From the NCBI RefSeq assembly GCF_900091605.1, contig NZ_FMCQ01000012.1, forward strand, positions 109,897 to 173,896: DNA of 64,000 nt. Direction: 5' to 3'. Position numbers and translations under genes: made by a program. Source of the DNA: Micromonospora tulbaghiae. Its GTDB lineage: Bacteria > Actinomycetota > Actinomycetes > Mycobacteriales > Micromonosporaceae. Positions 42,752 to 53,000 of the stretch are shown one piece after another (within the stretch, counting starts at the first letter, position 1; each line of letters starts with the position of its first letter). Below the pieces are notes generated by a model that had not been told where the DNA came from, did no database searches, and saw nothing but the letters and a program-made list of their open reading frames with translations.

Positions 42752-44044
42752 GTGACCAAGCTGGCCATGCTGGGCGGTACTCCGGCTGTGCCACGGGACA
42801 TCCGGCAGGTGCCCTGGCCCATCATCACCGAGGAGGACCGCAAGGCGGTCGTGACCGTGCTCGACGGCGGCCAGCTCGTCTCCAACGCCGAGAACGAGAC
42901 GGCGGTACGGGACCTCGAGCGGCGATTCGCCGAGCGGACCGGGGTCGCCCACTGCGTCGGGGTGTCGAACGGCACCACGGCACTGTCGCTGGCCCTCGCC
43001 GCGCTGGGGATCGGCCCCGGCGACGAGGTGATCGTGCCCTCACTGAGCTTCATCGCCTCGGCGCTGGCACCCCTGCACCAGATGGCGGTGCCGGTCTTCG
43101 CCGACGTCGACCCGGTCACGTTCAACCTCGACCCGGCGGACGTGGAGCGGCGGATCACCGGCCGTACCCGGGCGATCCTCGTGGTCCACCTGCACGGGCT
43201 GCCGGCGGACATGGACGCGCTCGGCGACCTGGCCCGGCGGCACGACCTGGCGATTCTGGAGGACGCGGCTCAGGCCCACGGCGCGCTGTACCGGGGCAAG
43301 CCGGTCGGCTCGCTGGGCGACGTGGCCGCCTTCAGCCTCCAGGTCACCAAGAACCTGCCGACCTGCGGCGAGGGCGGCCTGCTGACCACCGACGACCCGG
43401 CCCTGGCCGAGAAGGTCCGGATGGGCCGCCAGTTCGGCGAGGTCATCGAGTCCGGCCGGCCGCGCGACTACATCTCCTACTTCCTGGGGTGGAACTCCAA
43501 GCTGAACCCGATCCAGGCGGCCTTCGCCGCCAGCCAGTTGGACCGCTTCGACGACTACGCCCGCCACCGCCAGGACAACGTCACCCGGTTCCTGGACCGG
43601 TTGCGCGAGCTTCCCGGGATCGCCGTGCCGGGCGCGCCGGAGCATGCCACTCACGCCTGGCACATCCTGCGGTTCCGGTTCGACCCGGCCGCGCTGGGAC
43701 TGCCCGAGGTGGCGCCGACCGCGCTGCGGGACGCGCTGCGTCGCGTGCTGCGTGCCGAAGGCGTACCGATGTCGCAGTACCAGTTGGTGCCGCTGCCCGA
43801 GCAGAAGGTCTTCACCGACCGGATCGGCTTCGGCTCGGGGTACCCCTGGGCCGCCGCGGAGGGCACGGCCGGGCCGGACGAGCGGTTCCCGGTGGCCCGG
43901 GCGATCATCGACGACTCGCTCACCCTGCAGAAGCGCCACCTGCACCCGGACTCCGGACCCCTGCTCCAGCGCTACGCCGACGCCTTCGAGAAGGTGTGGC
44001 AGCACCGGGACGTGCTGGCCGCGGTCGCCGGGAGGGCGTCATGA
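42752..44044 (+). CDS. DegT/DnrJ/EryC1-family aminotransferase
   Basis: The preferred start is GTG 42752, nine bases after GGGAGA (GTG 42743 is too close), giving 430 residues. The family is clear from LAMLGGTPAVPRDI, GVSNGTTALSLALAALG, DEVIVPSLSFIASALAPLH and LEDAAQAHGALYRGKPVGSLGD, with the PLP lysine in AAFSLQVTKNLPTCGEGG. In AmCP-based DADH biosynthesis a PLP enzyme aminates the C6 ketone after transketolase extension, and this is the only aminotransferase in the cluster. It overlaps the transketolase N-terminal gene by four bases, which supports that role. Confidence 0.88.
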   Translation: MTKLAMLGGTPAVPRDIRQVPWPIITEEDRKAVVTVLDGGQLVSNAENETAVRDLERRFAERTGVAHCVGVSNGTTALSLALAALGIGPGDEVIVPSLSFIASALAPLHQMAVPVFADVDPVTFNLDPADVERRITGRTRAILVVHLHGLPADMDALGDLARRHDLAILEDAAQAHGALYRGKPVGSLGDVAAFSLQVTKNLPTCGEGGLLTTDDPALAEKVRMGRQFGEVIESGRPRDYISYFLGWNSKLNPIQAAFAASQLDRFDDYARHRQDNVTRFLDRLRELPGIAVPGAPEHATHAWHILRFRFDPAALGLPEVAPTALRDALRRVLRAEGVPMSQYQLVPLPEQKVFTDRIGFGSGYPWAAAEGTAGPDERFPVARAIIDDSLTLQKRHLHPDSGPLLQRYADAFEKVWQHRDVLAAVAGRAS

Positions 44045-44913
44045 CGGCCGTGCTGGAGCCCGCCGCCACGCGTGCGCCGCAGAGCCTGGCGGAGCTGACC
44101 GGACGCGCCCGGCGCATCCGGCAGCACATAGTGGACGTCTGCACCGGCGGCGAGGGCGGTCACCTCGGCGGCTCGCTGTCGCTGGTCGAGGTGCTGACCG
44201 CGCTCTACTTCGACGTGCTGACCGTCGACCCGGAGCGTCCGCAGGCGCCGGAACGGGACATCTTCCTCCTCAGCAAGGGCCACGGCGCCGTCGGCCTGTA
44301 TGCGACGCTGGCCGAGCGGGGCTTCTTCGACCCCGCCGAGCTGGCCGGTTTCGGCCGGCCGGGCAGCCGGCTCATGGCGCACCCGGTGTGTGCGGTGCCG
44401 GGCGTGGAGATGCCCACCGGATCGCTCGGACACGGGCTGGCCCTGGGCGTCGGATTCGCGCTGGCCGCCCGCCTCGACCGCAGTCCTCGGCGGACGTACG
44501 TCGCCCTGGGCGACGGCGAGTTGCAGGAGGGCTCGGTGTGGGAGGCGGCCGCCGGGGCGGCGGGTCTGGGCCTGGACCAGCTCACCGCCGTGGTGGACCG
44601 CAACGGATTCCAGCTCACCGGCGTGACCGAGCAGATCTGCCCGCTGGAGCCGCTGGCCGATCGGTGGCGGTCGTTCGGCTGGGCGGTGCGCGAGGTCGAC
44701 GGCAACGACATGGCCCAGGTGCAGTCGGCGCTGCGCGCCGCGCCGTGGACGCCGGGGCGGCCGAGCGTGCTGATCGCGCGGACCGTGAAGGGCGCCGGTG
44801 TGCCGTTCGTGGCCGACCGGGTGGCCAGCCACTACGTCCGGTTCACCGAGCGGCAGCACGCACGGGCCAGCGCCGCGCTGCGCCGGCAGGCACGAGGTGA
44901 CGGCGATGACTGA
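44041..44913 (+). CDS. Transketolase N-terminal (thiamine diphosphate-binding) subunit
   Basis: ATG 44041 overlaps the aminotransferase stop. The 290-residue protein is the PP half of a split transketolase: GGHLGGSLSLVEVLTALYFDVL, FLLSKGHGAVGLYATLAERG and GSLGHGLALGVGFALAARL, then the ThDP motif ALGDGELQEGSVWEAAAGAAGLGLDQLTAVVDRNGFQ. It works with the next gene product. In the DADH pathway such a pair transfers a two-carbon ketol unit onto the AmCP-bound glutamate semialdehyde, turning C5 into C7. Confidence 0.92.
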   Translation: MTAVLEPAATRAPQSLAELTGRARRIRQHIVDVCTGGEGGHLGGSLSLVEVLTALYFDVLTVDPERPQAPERDIFLLSKGHGAVGLYATLAERGFFDPAELAGFGRPGSRLMAHPVCAVPGVEMPTGSLGHGLALGVGFALAARLDRSPRRTYVALGDGELQEGSVWEAAAGAAGLGLDQLTAVVDRNGFQLTGVTEQICPLEPLADRWRSFGWAVREVDGNDMAQVQSALRAAPWTPGRPSVLIARTVKGAGVPFVADRVASHYVRFTERQHARASAALRRQARGDGDD

Positions 44914-45940
44914 GGCGACCGTGGTACCGGCCCGGGCGACACGTGAGGCGTACCGGGACCGGCTGGTGGCGCAGCTCGCCGAGCAGGCGAAGCTGATCTG
45001 CCTGGACACCGACACCGGATTGTTCGGCGGGGTGGACTTCGGCCCGGCCGCGGACCGGTACGTCAACCTCGGCATCGCCGAGCAGAACCTGATGGGTGTC
45101 GCGGCCGGTATGGCCGCCGCCGGCTGGACGCCGTACGTGAACACGTTCGCGGCGTTCGCGGCGGCCCGCGCGATCGAGGCCGTCAAGATCGATATTGCCT
45201 ACAACGCCCTGCCGGTACGCATCGCGGCCACCCACAGCGGGCTCGCCGCGGGTCATCTCGGCCCGACCCACCAGGCGCTGGAGGACCTCGCGGTCATGCG
45301 GGCGCTGCCCAACATGACAGTGGTGGTGCCGGCGGACGCCGCCGCCGTCGAGGCCGTGATGGAGCAGGCCACGCGGCTGCCCGGCCCGCTGTACCTGCGG
45401 CTCGGCCGCAAGGCCACGCCCGCCGTCCCCACGGCGGAGCCGCTGGTCATCGGGCAGGTGCAGATGCTGCGGCCCGGCCACGAGGTGGTCCTGGTTGCGT
45501 GCGGACCGCATCCGGTGCGCGCGGCGCTGGCCGCCGCCGAGGAACTGGCCGCCGAGGGGATCGAGCCGGTCGTGCTGAACATGCACACGGTCAAGCCCTT
45601 GGACGTCGCCGGCCTCTGCGCCGCCACCGCCGACGCGCGGCTGGTGGTCACCGTGGAGGAGCACTGGCGCGGCGGCGGCCTGGGCAGCGCCGTCACCGAG
45701 ACGCTCGCCGAGCACGGCCCCGTGCCCGTGGTGCGGGTCGGCATGCCGGACACCTTCGCGTCGTACGTGGGCGGACACGAGCCGCTGCTGGACCACTACG
45801 GCATCTCCGCCCCGGCGGTGGCCGCCGCTGTGCGCGAGCACCTGCCCCGATTCAGCCCGCCGGCGAACCCCCGCCGGGGAGGGCACCCAGTCGTCGACCC
45901 GAACGGTTCGGGTCGTGTCAGAAGAGAGGTCGAGCAATGA
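44906..45940 (+). CDS. Transketolase C-terminal (Pyr) subunit
   Basis: ATG 44906 lies just inside the end of the N-terminal subunit gene. The 344-residue protein holds the Pyr and C-terminal domains: RYVNLGIAEQNLMGVAAGMAAAGWTPYVNTFAAF contains the catalytic Glu, and IAATHSGLAAGHLGPTHQALEDLAVMRALPNMTVVVPADA is also typical. A tail of about 30 residues extends past the family end. The stop overlaps the carrier-protein start (ATGA), which ties it to AmCP chemistry. Confidence 0.92.
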   Translation: MTEATVVPARATREAYRDRLVAQLAEQAKLICLDTDTGLFGGVDFGPAADRYVNLGIAEQNLMGVAAGMAAAGWTPYVNTFAAFAAARAIEAVKIDIAYNALPVRIAATHSGLAAGHLGPTHQALEDLAVMRALPNMTVVVPADAAAVEAVMEQATRLPGPLYLRLGRKATPAVPTAEPLVIGQVQMLRPGHEVVLVACGPHPVRAALAAAEELAAEGIEPVVLNMHTVKPLDVAGLCAATADARLVVTVEEHWRGGGLGSAVTETLAEHGPVPVVRVGMPDTFASYVGGHEPLLDHYGISAPAVAAAVREHLPRFSPPANPRRGGHPVVDPNGSGRVRREVEQ

Positions 45941-46101
45941 GCGCGTGTCCCGAGTGCGCCACCACCGTCCCCACCGGCGCCGGTCTGCGTCCGTCCGAGC
46001 TGGTCGAGTGCCCCGCCTGCCGCAGTGAACTGGAGGTGCTGAGCATCAGCCCGGTCACCTTCGCGCTGGCGCCGGAGCCGGAGGAGGACTGGGGCGAGTG
46101 A
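45937..46101 (+). CDS. Amino-group carrier protein (LysW/AmCP type)
   Basis: The 54-residue acidic protein starts at ATG 45937. It has an N-terminal zinc knuckle (CPECATTV ... VECPACRSELEV) and ends in EDWGE, the invariant C-terminus of LysW-family carriers. The last Glu side-chain carboxyl is joined to the alpha-amino group of the substrate amino acid, which is then processed while tethered. In lysine or arginine synthesis this happens in thermophiles and archaea. In actinomycetes such carriers occur in secondary metabolism (vazabitide, azinomycin). It is flanked by transketolase and LysX-type genes with overlapping stops, so it is dedicated to this pathway. Confidence 0.95.
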   Translation: MSACPECATTVPTGAGLRPSELVECPACRSELEVLSISPVTFALAPEPEEDWGE

Positions 46102-46991
46102 GCGCCGTTACTGACGCCCCGGCCCGGCTGGCCGTGCTGGCCTCCCGGGTACGGGCCGAGGAGAAGGGCATCCTCGATGCCCTGGAGCAGCGCAGGATCC
46201 CGGTGGAGCAGGTCGACCCGCGTCGCCTGTCCGCCGGGGTCGGCGCCCCGGTCGGGCCGTGGTCACTCGTCCTCAACCGGGAGATCTCCGCGACCCGGGC
46301 CCGGTACGCGGCGGTGAGCCTGGAGGCTGCCGGCACACCGGTGATCAACTCGGCGGCGGCCATCGGCACCTGTGGCGACAAGTGGCTGACCTCGCTGGCG
46401 CTGCAGCGCGCCGGCGTGGCGACGCCGCGCACGGTGCTCGCCCTGACCCCGGAGGCGGCCGCCGAGGCGATCGAGCGGCTCGGCTATCCGGTGGTCGTCA
46501 AGCCGCTGAGTTCCTCCTGGGGGCGCCGGGTCTCGCTGGTGCGGGATCCGGACGCCGCCCAGGCGGTGCTGGAGCACTGCGCGGCGCTGCCCGCCCCGCA
46601 GGCGCATCTGATCTACCTCCAGGAGTTCATCGACAAGCCGGACCGCGACATCCGGGTCGTGGTGGTGGGCGGCGAGCCGGTCGCGGCGGCGTACCGCCGG
46701 TCGGCCCACTGGCGCACCAACGTGGCCCAGGGCGCGGGCACACAGCCGTGCCCGCTCGACGACCGCCTGGCCAAGCTCGCGGTGGCCACCGCGGAGGCGG
46801 TCGGCGCGGACATCGCCGGAGTCGACGTGGTCGAGGACCGCGACGGCGCCATGTACGCGCTGGAGGTCAACGCCGGCGTCGAGTTCGCCGGGTTGCAGGC
46901 CGCCCACCAGGGGCGGGTCGACGTGGCGGGAGTGATCGCGGACCTGGTGGCGCGACGGTTCCGCGACCTGACGAAGGGTGGTGCCGGATGA
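46098..46991 (+). CDS. LysX/ArgX-type ATP-grasp ligase loading glutamate on the carrier protein
   Basis: GTG 46098 overlaps the carrier gene. The 297-residue ATP-grasp enzyme has NSAAAIGTCGDKWLTSLALQRAGVATPRT, YPVVVKPLSSSWGRRVSLVRD, YLQEFIDKPDRDIRVVVVGG and the metal-binding end YALEVNAGVEFAGLQ. This is the RimK/LysX branch, which forms the isopeptide bond between the C-terminal Glu of the carrier and the alpha-amine of glutamate or aminoadipate. Glutamate is expected by analogy with DADH synthesis. Confidence 0.92.
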   Translation: MSAVTDAPARLAVLASRVRAEEKGILDALEQRRIPVEQVDPRRLSAGVGAPVGPWSLVLNREISATRARYAAVSLEAAGTPVINSAAAIGTCGDKWLTSLALQRAGVATPRTVLALTPEAAAEAIERLGYPVVVKPLSSSWGRRVSLVRDPDAAQAVLEHCAALPAPQAHLIYLQEFIDKPDRDIRVVVVGGEPVAAAYRRSAHWRTNVAQGAGTQPCPLDDRLAKLAVATAEAVGADIAGVDVVEDRDGAMYALEVNAGVEFAGLQAAHQGRVDVAGVIADLVARRFRDLTKGGAG

Positions 46992-48013
46992 TCCGGGCAG
47001 CGGTGGTCGGCGCGGCCGGCTACATCGGCGGGGAGGTGCTGCGGCTGCTGCTGGGCCACCCCCGGGTGGAGGTGGCCGCCGCGGTCTCCTCGCGGTTCCC
47101 GGGTAAGCGGGTGGACGGCCCGCACCCCAACCTGCGCGGCGTCACCGACCTGACCTTCTGCACCGAGGAGCAGCTCACCGAGTACGACGTGCTGTTCCTG
47201 GCCACCCCGCACCGGACCACGATGCGGACGCTGCCGCGGCTGGCCGCGCTGGCCAAGACGGTGATCGACCTGTCCGGCGACTTCCGGCTGCGTGACGCGG
47301 AGGTTTTCCGGCGCTACTACGGTGAGCCCCACGAGGCCCCGGAACTGCTCGACGAGTTCGTGCCGGGTTTCCCGGAGCTGGCCCGCGAGCAGCTCACCGG
47401 CGCGGACCGGATCGCCGTGCCGGGTTGCATGGCCGCCGCGGCGATCCTGGCGCTGACCCCGTTGACGGACGAAGGGCTCATCGAGCCCGACGTGGACGTG
47501 GACGCCCGTACCGGATCCAGCGGGTCGGGCGCCACCGCCGGCGAGGCCAACCTGCACGCCGAGCGCAGCGGCGCGTTGCGGCTGTTCGCCACCTCCGGCC
47601 ACCGGCACGAGGCGGAGATCGCCCAGGCGTGCGGGGTCCGGCCGACCATGACCGCGACCGGCGTGGAGGCGGTACGCGGCGTACAGGTGGTGTGCCGTAC
47701 GCGGCTGCGCGAGGGCATCACCGAGCAGGAGGTGCGGGCCGCCTACCGGCGCCGCTACGCCGAGGAGCCGTTCGTGCGGGTGGTCGCCCAGCGGCGGGGC
47801 CTGTACCGGCTGCCGGAACCGAAGATCCTGCTCGGCTCGAACTTCTGCGACGTCGGTTTCGCGCTCCAACCCGACTCGCGCCGGCTGCTGGCGGTGTCCG
47901 CCCTGGACAACCTGGTCAAGGGCGGCGCCGGCAACGCCGTGCAGTCATTGAACGTACGGATGGGCTGGCCCGAGCGGCTCGGCCTGGAGTTCCCCGGTCT
48001 GCACCCGGTCTGA
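46988..48013 (+). CDS. LysY/ArgC-type carrier-bound acyl-phosphate reductase
   Basis: ATG 46988 overlaps the ligase stop. The 341-residue NADPH-dependent dehydrogenase has the Rossmann start AAVVGAAGYIGGEVLRLLLGHP, the catalytic Cys in AVPGCMAAAAILAL, and GSSGSGATAGEANLHAERSG plus LDNLVKGGAGNAVQSLNVRMG, typical of N-acetyl-gamma-glutamyl-phosphate reductases. Here it should reduce carrier-bound glutamyl-5-phosphate to the semialdehyde used by the transketolase pair. Confidence 0.93.
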   Translation: MIRAAVVGAAGYIGGEVLRLLLGHPRVEVAAAVSSRFPGKRVDGPHPNLRGVTDLTFCTEEQLTEYDVLFLATPHRTTMRTLPRLAALAKTVIDLSGDFRLRDAEVFRRYYGEPHEAPELLDEFVPGFPELAREQLTGADRIAVPGCMAAAAILALTPLTDEGLIEPDVDVDARTGSSGSGATAGEANLHAERSGALRLFATSGHRHEAEIAQACGVRPTMTATGVEAVRGVQVVCRTRLREGITEQEVRAAYRRRYAEEPFVRVVAQRRGLYRLPEPKILLGSNFCDVGFALQPDSRRLLAVSALDNLVKGGAGNAVQSLNVRMGWPERLGLEFPGLHPV

Positions 48014-48065
48014 CGGACCTCACCCACGCGGCCCCGTCAGCGTCTCTGGAGGAAGGCACGATCTG

Positions 48066-48953
48066 ATGAAGCAGAACAGTGGACGCCCACCGGTCACGGT
48101 GGTGAAGTGCGGCGGTAACGGCGACGTGGACGCCACCGCGGTGTGCGAGGACGTCGCCGAACTGGTCCGGCAGGGCCGGCGGGTGGTGGTGGTCCACGGC
48201 GGGTCGGCCGACATCGAGGACCTGGCGCAGCAGCTCGGCGTGCCGCAGCGCAAGCAGGTCGCCCCGGACGGGGTGAGCGCCCGGCACACCGACGAGCGTA
48301 CTCTGGACGTGGTCACGCTCGCCCTGGCCGGCCGGGTGAAGCCCCGCCTGGTGCGCAGCCTGGTCGAGCAGGGGGTCCGCGCGGTCGGCCTCACCGGGAT
48401 CGACGCGGGCCTGCTGGTCGCGCGCCGGAAGAAGGCCCAGCGGGCGGTCGTCGACGGCCGGGTCGTCCTGGTCCGCGACAACCACTCCGGCGTGGTGGAC
48501 ACCGTGGACGGTGAGTTCCTGGGCACCCTCCTCGACACCGGTGCGGTACCGGTGATCTCCCCGCCGGCGATCACGCCGGACGGCGAGATCGTGAACATCG
48601 ACGCCGACCGGGCTGCGGCGGCCGTCGCCGCGGCGCTCGATGCCGAGTCCCTGGTGCTGCTGACCGGCGCCCCGGGTGTTCAGCAGGATCCCGGCGACGA
48701 GCACTCGGTGCTGCCGATCTGTCACGTGCCGCCGGCCGGCCGGCCGCCCAGGTGGGCACGGGGCGGGATGGCCCTGAAGCTGGTCGCCGCCCGCGAGGCC
48801 CTGCTCGGGGGCGTGCGTCGGGTGCTGGTGGCGGACGGCCGCTGCCGCGGCCCGGTGCGTCGGGCGCTGTCCGGCACCGGCACGCAGGTGGCCCTGGAGC
48901 AGCCGGTCCTGGACCAGCCGGCCCGGCAGGAGTCCCTGGCGAGGGTGTCCTGA
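48066..48953 (+). CDS. LysZ/ArgB-type carrier-bound amino acid kinase
   Basis: The 295-residue amino-acid kinase starts at ATG 48066, 52 bp after the reductase, behind GGAGGAAG. Motifs are VVKCGGNGD, VVVVHGGSADIEDLAQQLG, SARHTDERTLDVVTLALAG and PPAITPDGEIVNIDADRAAAAVAAALDAESLVLLTGAPGV. LysZ and ArgB differ in how they accept a carrier-bound versus acetylated substrate; the neighbouring carrier implies LysZ activity. It phosphorylates the side-chain carboxylate before reduction. Confidence 0.92.
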   Translation: MKQNSGRPPVTVVKCGGNGDVDATAVCEDVAELVRQGRRVVVVHGGSADIEDLAQQLGVPQRKQVAPDGVSARHTDERTLDVVTLALAGRVKPRLVRSLVEQGVRAVGLTGIDAGLLVARRKKAQRAVVDGRVVLVRDNHSGVVDTVDGEFLGTLLDTGAVPVISPPAITPDGEIVNIDADRAAAAVAAALDAESLVLLTGAPGVQQDPGDEHSVLPICHVPPAGRPPRWARGGMALKLVAAREALLGGVRRVLVADGRCRGPVRRALSGTGTQVALEQPVLDQPARQESLARVS

Positions 48954-50041
48954 TGAGCGCCCCGTCCGATGTGGACCTGCTGGAGGAGATGGTCCGCATC
49001 CCGTCCCCCTCCGGCGCCGAGCACCGGCTGTCGGCGTTCCTGGCCGAGGCGATGACCGGGCTGGGCCTGGACGCGCACGTCGACGAGGTCGGCAACGTGG
49101 TCGGCGTGACCGGGACCGGCGACGGGCCCACCGTGGTCCTGCTGAGCCACCTCGACACCGTGCCGGACCCGATGACGCCCCGCCGGGAGAGCGACCGGAT
49201 CATCGGGCGGGGCGCGGTGGACGCCAAGGGTCCACTGGCGGCCATGGTGATGACCGCCGCGGCGTCCACTGACTTCCCCGGCCGGCTGGTGGTGGCCGGC
49301 GTGGTGGAGGAGGAGACCCCCGGCTCGCGTGGGGCGATGCACGTGCGCGCCACCTGGCCCTGCCCGGACGCGGTGGTGGTGGGCGAGCCGAGCGGCTGGC
49401 AGAACGTGGTGATCGGCTACAAGGGCAAGCTGGACCTGCGGTACCGGGTGCACCGGGCGGCGACCCACCCGAGCAACCCGGTGGAGAAGGCCACCGAGGC
49501 CGCCGCCGCGTTCTGGCGCGACGCGGTCGCCGCGGCCGGGCCCGAGGTCAGCCACGCCGCGTTCGACCTGCCCGGCGTCACCCTGGTGGCGATGTCGGGC
49601 GACACCACCGACGCGACACTGGAGCTCAGCTACCGGACCCCGGTGGGGTTCGACGACGCCGCGCTGCTGGAGCGGCTGCGTAGCGTCTCCCGCGGCGGCG
49701 GCCTCGAACTGCTCAACTCCGTCTCGGCGGTACGCAGCGACCGGCGTGACCCGGTCGTGCGGGCGCTGACCGCCGCGATCCGCGAGGTCGGCGGCACGCC
49801 GCGGCCGAAGCTGAAGACGGCGACGTCGGACATGAACACCCTGGCCGAGGTCTGGCCGGTGCCGATGGCCACCTACGGGCCCGGCGACAGCAGCCTCGAC
49901 CACGCCGCCGACGAGCACATCCTGATCGACGACTACCGGTGCGGCATCGAGGTGCTCCGCCGCGCCGTGACCGACCTCGGCCGCCGCCAGCCGGCAGCTG
50001 TGGGTTTCCCTTCCGCCATCAGCCCTGGAGGCCGATCGTGA
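48953..50041 (+). CDS. LysK-type M20 metallopeptidase releasing the product from the carrier
   Basis: ATG 48953 overlaps the kinase stop. The 362-residue M20 peptidase has zinc-site segments LLSHLDTVPD, GRGAVDAKGPLAAM, VVEEETPGSRGAMH and VVGEPSGWQNVVIGYKGKLDL. LysK cleaves the isopeptide bond between carrier Glu and the finished amino acid. The gene completes the W-X-Y-Z-K set in one operon, directly followed by an NRPS that may use the released amino acid. Confidence 0.92.
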   Translation: MSAPSDVDLLEEMVRIPSPSGAEHRLSAFLAEAMTGLGLDAHVDEVGNVVGVTGTGDGPTVVLLSHLDTVPDPMTPRRESDRIIGRGAVDAKGPLAAMVMTAAASTDFPGRLVVAGVVEEETPGSRGAMHVRATWPCPDAVVVGEPSGWQNVVIGYKGKLDLRYRVHRAATHPSNPVEKATEAAAAFWRDAVAAAGPEVSHAAFDLPGVTLVAMSGDTTDATLELSYRTPVGFDDAALLERLRSVSRGGGLELLNSVSAVRSDRRDPVVRALTAAIREVGGTPRPKLKTATSDMNTLAEVWPVPMATYGPGDSSLDHAADEHILIDDYRCGIEVLRRAVTDLGRRQPAAVGFPSAISPGGRS

Positions 50042-53000
50042 GCGATTTGATGAAGCGGCTGGCCCGACTGCCCGCGGACCGCCGCGCGGAACTGCTCGCC
50101 CTGCTGCGCGACGACGAGCCGGACACGGCCGCCGGTCCCACGCCACGCCAGCGCGGTGACAGCTCGCCGCTGTCGTACGCCCAGGAGACGCTCTGGTTCC
50201 TGGACCGGCTGGCCCCCGGGCAGCCGACGTACAACGTGCCGGTCTGCTTCCGGCTGCGGGGCCGCCTGGACGCGGACGCCCTGCGCACCGGCCTGGCCAC
50301 CGTGGTGGCCCGGCACGAGTCGCTGCGGGCCCGGATGGCCGACGGGGACGACGGGCCGGTGCAGGTGGTGGCGGCCGAGGTGCCGGTGGAGCTGCCGGTG
50401 CAGGACGTCACCGGCGGTGCGGAGGCCGCCGTCGAGGCAGCCCGGGCGCTGGCCCGGGAGGCGTTCGACCTGGGACGCGCGCCGCTGTGGCGGGCTCGGC
50501 TGATCCGGGTCGCCGACGACGACCACCTGTTCGTCTTCGTCGTGCACCACGTGGTCTTCGACGGGTGGTCGCTGGGTGTGTTCGTCCGCGAACTGGGCGA
50601 GTGCTACCGGGCGGCGGTCGACGGGGACCGGGCCGACCTCGAGGCGGTGCCGTTGCAGTACGCGGACTACGCGTTGTGGCAGCGGGAGTGGCTGCGCGAG
50701 GAGAACCTGGAGCGGCTCACCGGGTTCTGGCGGGAGCGCCTCGACGGGGCGCCGGTGCTGGAGTTCCCGACCGACCGCCCACGGCCGGCGGAGGCCACCT
50801 ACCGCGGCACGTTCATCCGCCGGTTCCTGCCGGTGGGCGGCCCCGGCGCGGTGCAGCAGCTGGCCCGTTCGCTGGGCACCACCCCGTACAGCGTCTACGT
50901 GGCGGCGTTCTTCGCCCTGCTGCACCGCTACACCGGCCAGGACGACCTGGTCATCGGCTCGCCGACGGCGAACCGGCAGCACTCGGAGGTGGAGGCGGTC
51001 GTCGGGTTCTTCGTCAACATGCTGGTGCTGCGCGCCGACGTGGCGGGCGACCCGACCTTCCGGGAACTGGCCGGCCGGGTCACCCCCACCGTGCAGGAGG
51101 CGTTCGCCCACGGCGAGCTGCCGTTCGAGAAGCTGGTCGAGGCGGTGCGCCCGGACCGGGATCCGTCCCGCTCGCCGATCTTCCAGATCGCGTTCACCTT
51201 CCAGAACGCCGAGGGTGAGGTCACCCTGCCCGGCCTGGAGACCGAACGGGTCCTGCTCAGCCCCGGCACCTCCCGCTTCGACATGAGCTGGAACCTGTTC
51301 GAGCGCGACGGCGGGCTGGACCTCAACGTCGAGTTCAACACCGACCTGTTCGATCCGGAGTCCATCGAGCAGGTGATGGCGCACTACGGGCGGCTGCTGT
51401 CCGCGGTGGTCGCCGACCCGGACCGCAAGGTCACCGAGATTCCGCTGCTGGACGAGCGGGAGCGGGAACGGCTCCTGCACGAGTTCGACGGTCCGCGCCG
51501 CGAGCGGCCGGACACCACGGTGGTGGAGCTGTTCGCCCGGCAGGTGGCCGAGCGTCCCGACGCCGTCGCCGTGGTGGTCGGCGACACCGAACTGAGCTAC
51601 GCGGAACTGGACCGGCGGGCCGAGGAGATCGCGGGCCGGCTGCGCGCTGCCGGCGCCGCGCCGAACACCCTGGTCGGGATCTGCCTGCCCCGGGGCGCCG
51701 ACCTCGTCGCCACGGTGCTCGCGGTGCTCCGCTGCGGAGCCGGCTACGTGCCGCTGGACCCCGGACATCCGGCGGCCCGGATCGCGGCGATCCTGACCGA
51801 CAGCGAGGCCGTCGCGGTGGTCAGCACCACCGGAGCGGGCGGTGCGCTGCCCGCCGACGGCCCGGCCGTCGTGCACCTCGACCGCCCGGCCGGGGACGGC
51901 CGGGCGGAGGTGGCGGCGGTTGCCCCCGCCCCGCACGACCTCGCCTACGCGCTCTACACCTCCGGCAGCACCGGCACACCGAAGGGGGTGCTCATCGAGC
52001 ACCGCGCCGTCACCAACTTCATCGCCTCGGTGCAGGAGCTGTTCGACCTCACCCCGCAGGACCGGGTGCTCGGCTTCGCCGCTGTCACCTTCGACGTGTC
52101 GGTGTTCGAGATGTTCGCGGCCCTGCTCACCGGCGCCCGCCTCTACGTGGTGCCGGACGAGGACCGGCTGGAGATCGACAGGTTGCAGGCGCTGCTGGAA
52201 CGCGCCGAGATCACCGTGATCGACCTGCCGCCGTCGCTGATGGCGCTGCTCGAACCGGAGCGGCTGCCGAAGCTGCGCATCGCCTTCGTCGGCGGCGAGG
52301 CGTTCCCGGGCGAGCTGGTCAACCGGTGGAACCAGGGCCGGCGCTTCTTCAACGGCTACGGCCCGACCGAGTGCACGGTCACCATGGTGGTGCAGGAGTG
52401 CGCCGGCACCTGGGACACCTCGCCCCCGATCGGGCTGCCGATGGCCAACCACGTGGCGCACGTGCTGGACCCGCACGGCGAGCCGGTACCCGTCGGCGTC
52501 CCCGGTGAGCTGGTGATCGGCGGGCTCGGTCTGGCCCGCGGCTACCTCAACCGGCCCGAGCTCAGCGCGGAGAAGTTCCTCGACGACCCGTTCGGGACCG
52601 CGCCCGGCGGCCGGCTGTACCGCACCGGCGACCTGGTCCGCCGTCAGCACGACGGCGCGCTGGTGTTCTGCGGCCGGATCGACCAGCAGGTGAAGATCCG
52701 CGGGCTGCGGATCGAGCTGGGTGAGATCGAGGCCGTGCTGAGCCAGGTGCCCGGCGTGCGGCAGGCAGTCGTGCAGCCGTGGGCGGACGACCGTGGCGAA
52801 CGGCATCTGGTCGGCTACCTGACCGGTGAGCCGCCGGCCGACGAGCGACTGCGCGCGGCGCTGGGCGAGCAGTTGCCGCCCTACATGGTTCCGGCCTACT
52901 TCGTCCGGGTCGCCGACATCCCGTTGACCACCAGCGGCAAGGTCGACCGGCGTGCGCTGCCGGCGCCGGAGAACACCCAGGCGGCCACCGGCGAGGTGCG

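Noticed and set aside
44041..48953. Interpretation as primary arginine or lysine biosynthesis
   Set aside because: The transketolase pair, DegT aminotransferase and NRPS overlaps fit secondary metabolism, and no argJ, argD, argF or carbamoyl-phosphate genes are present.
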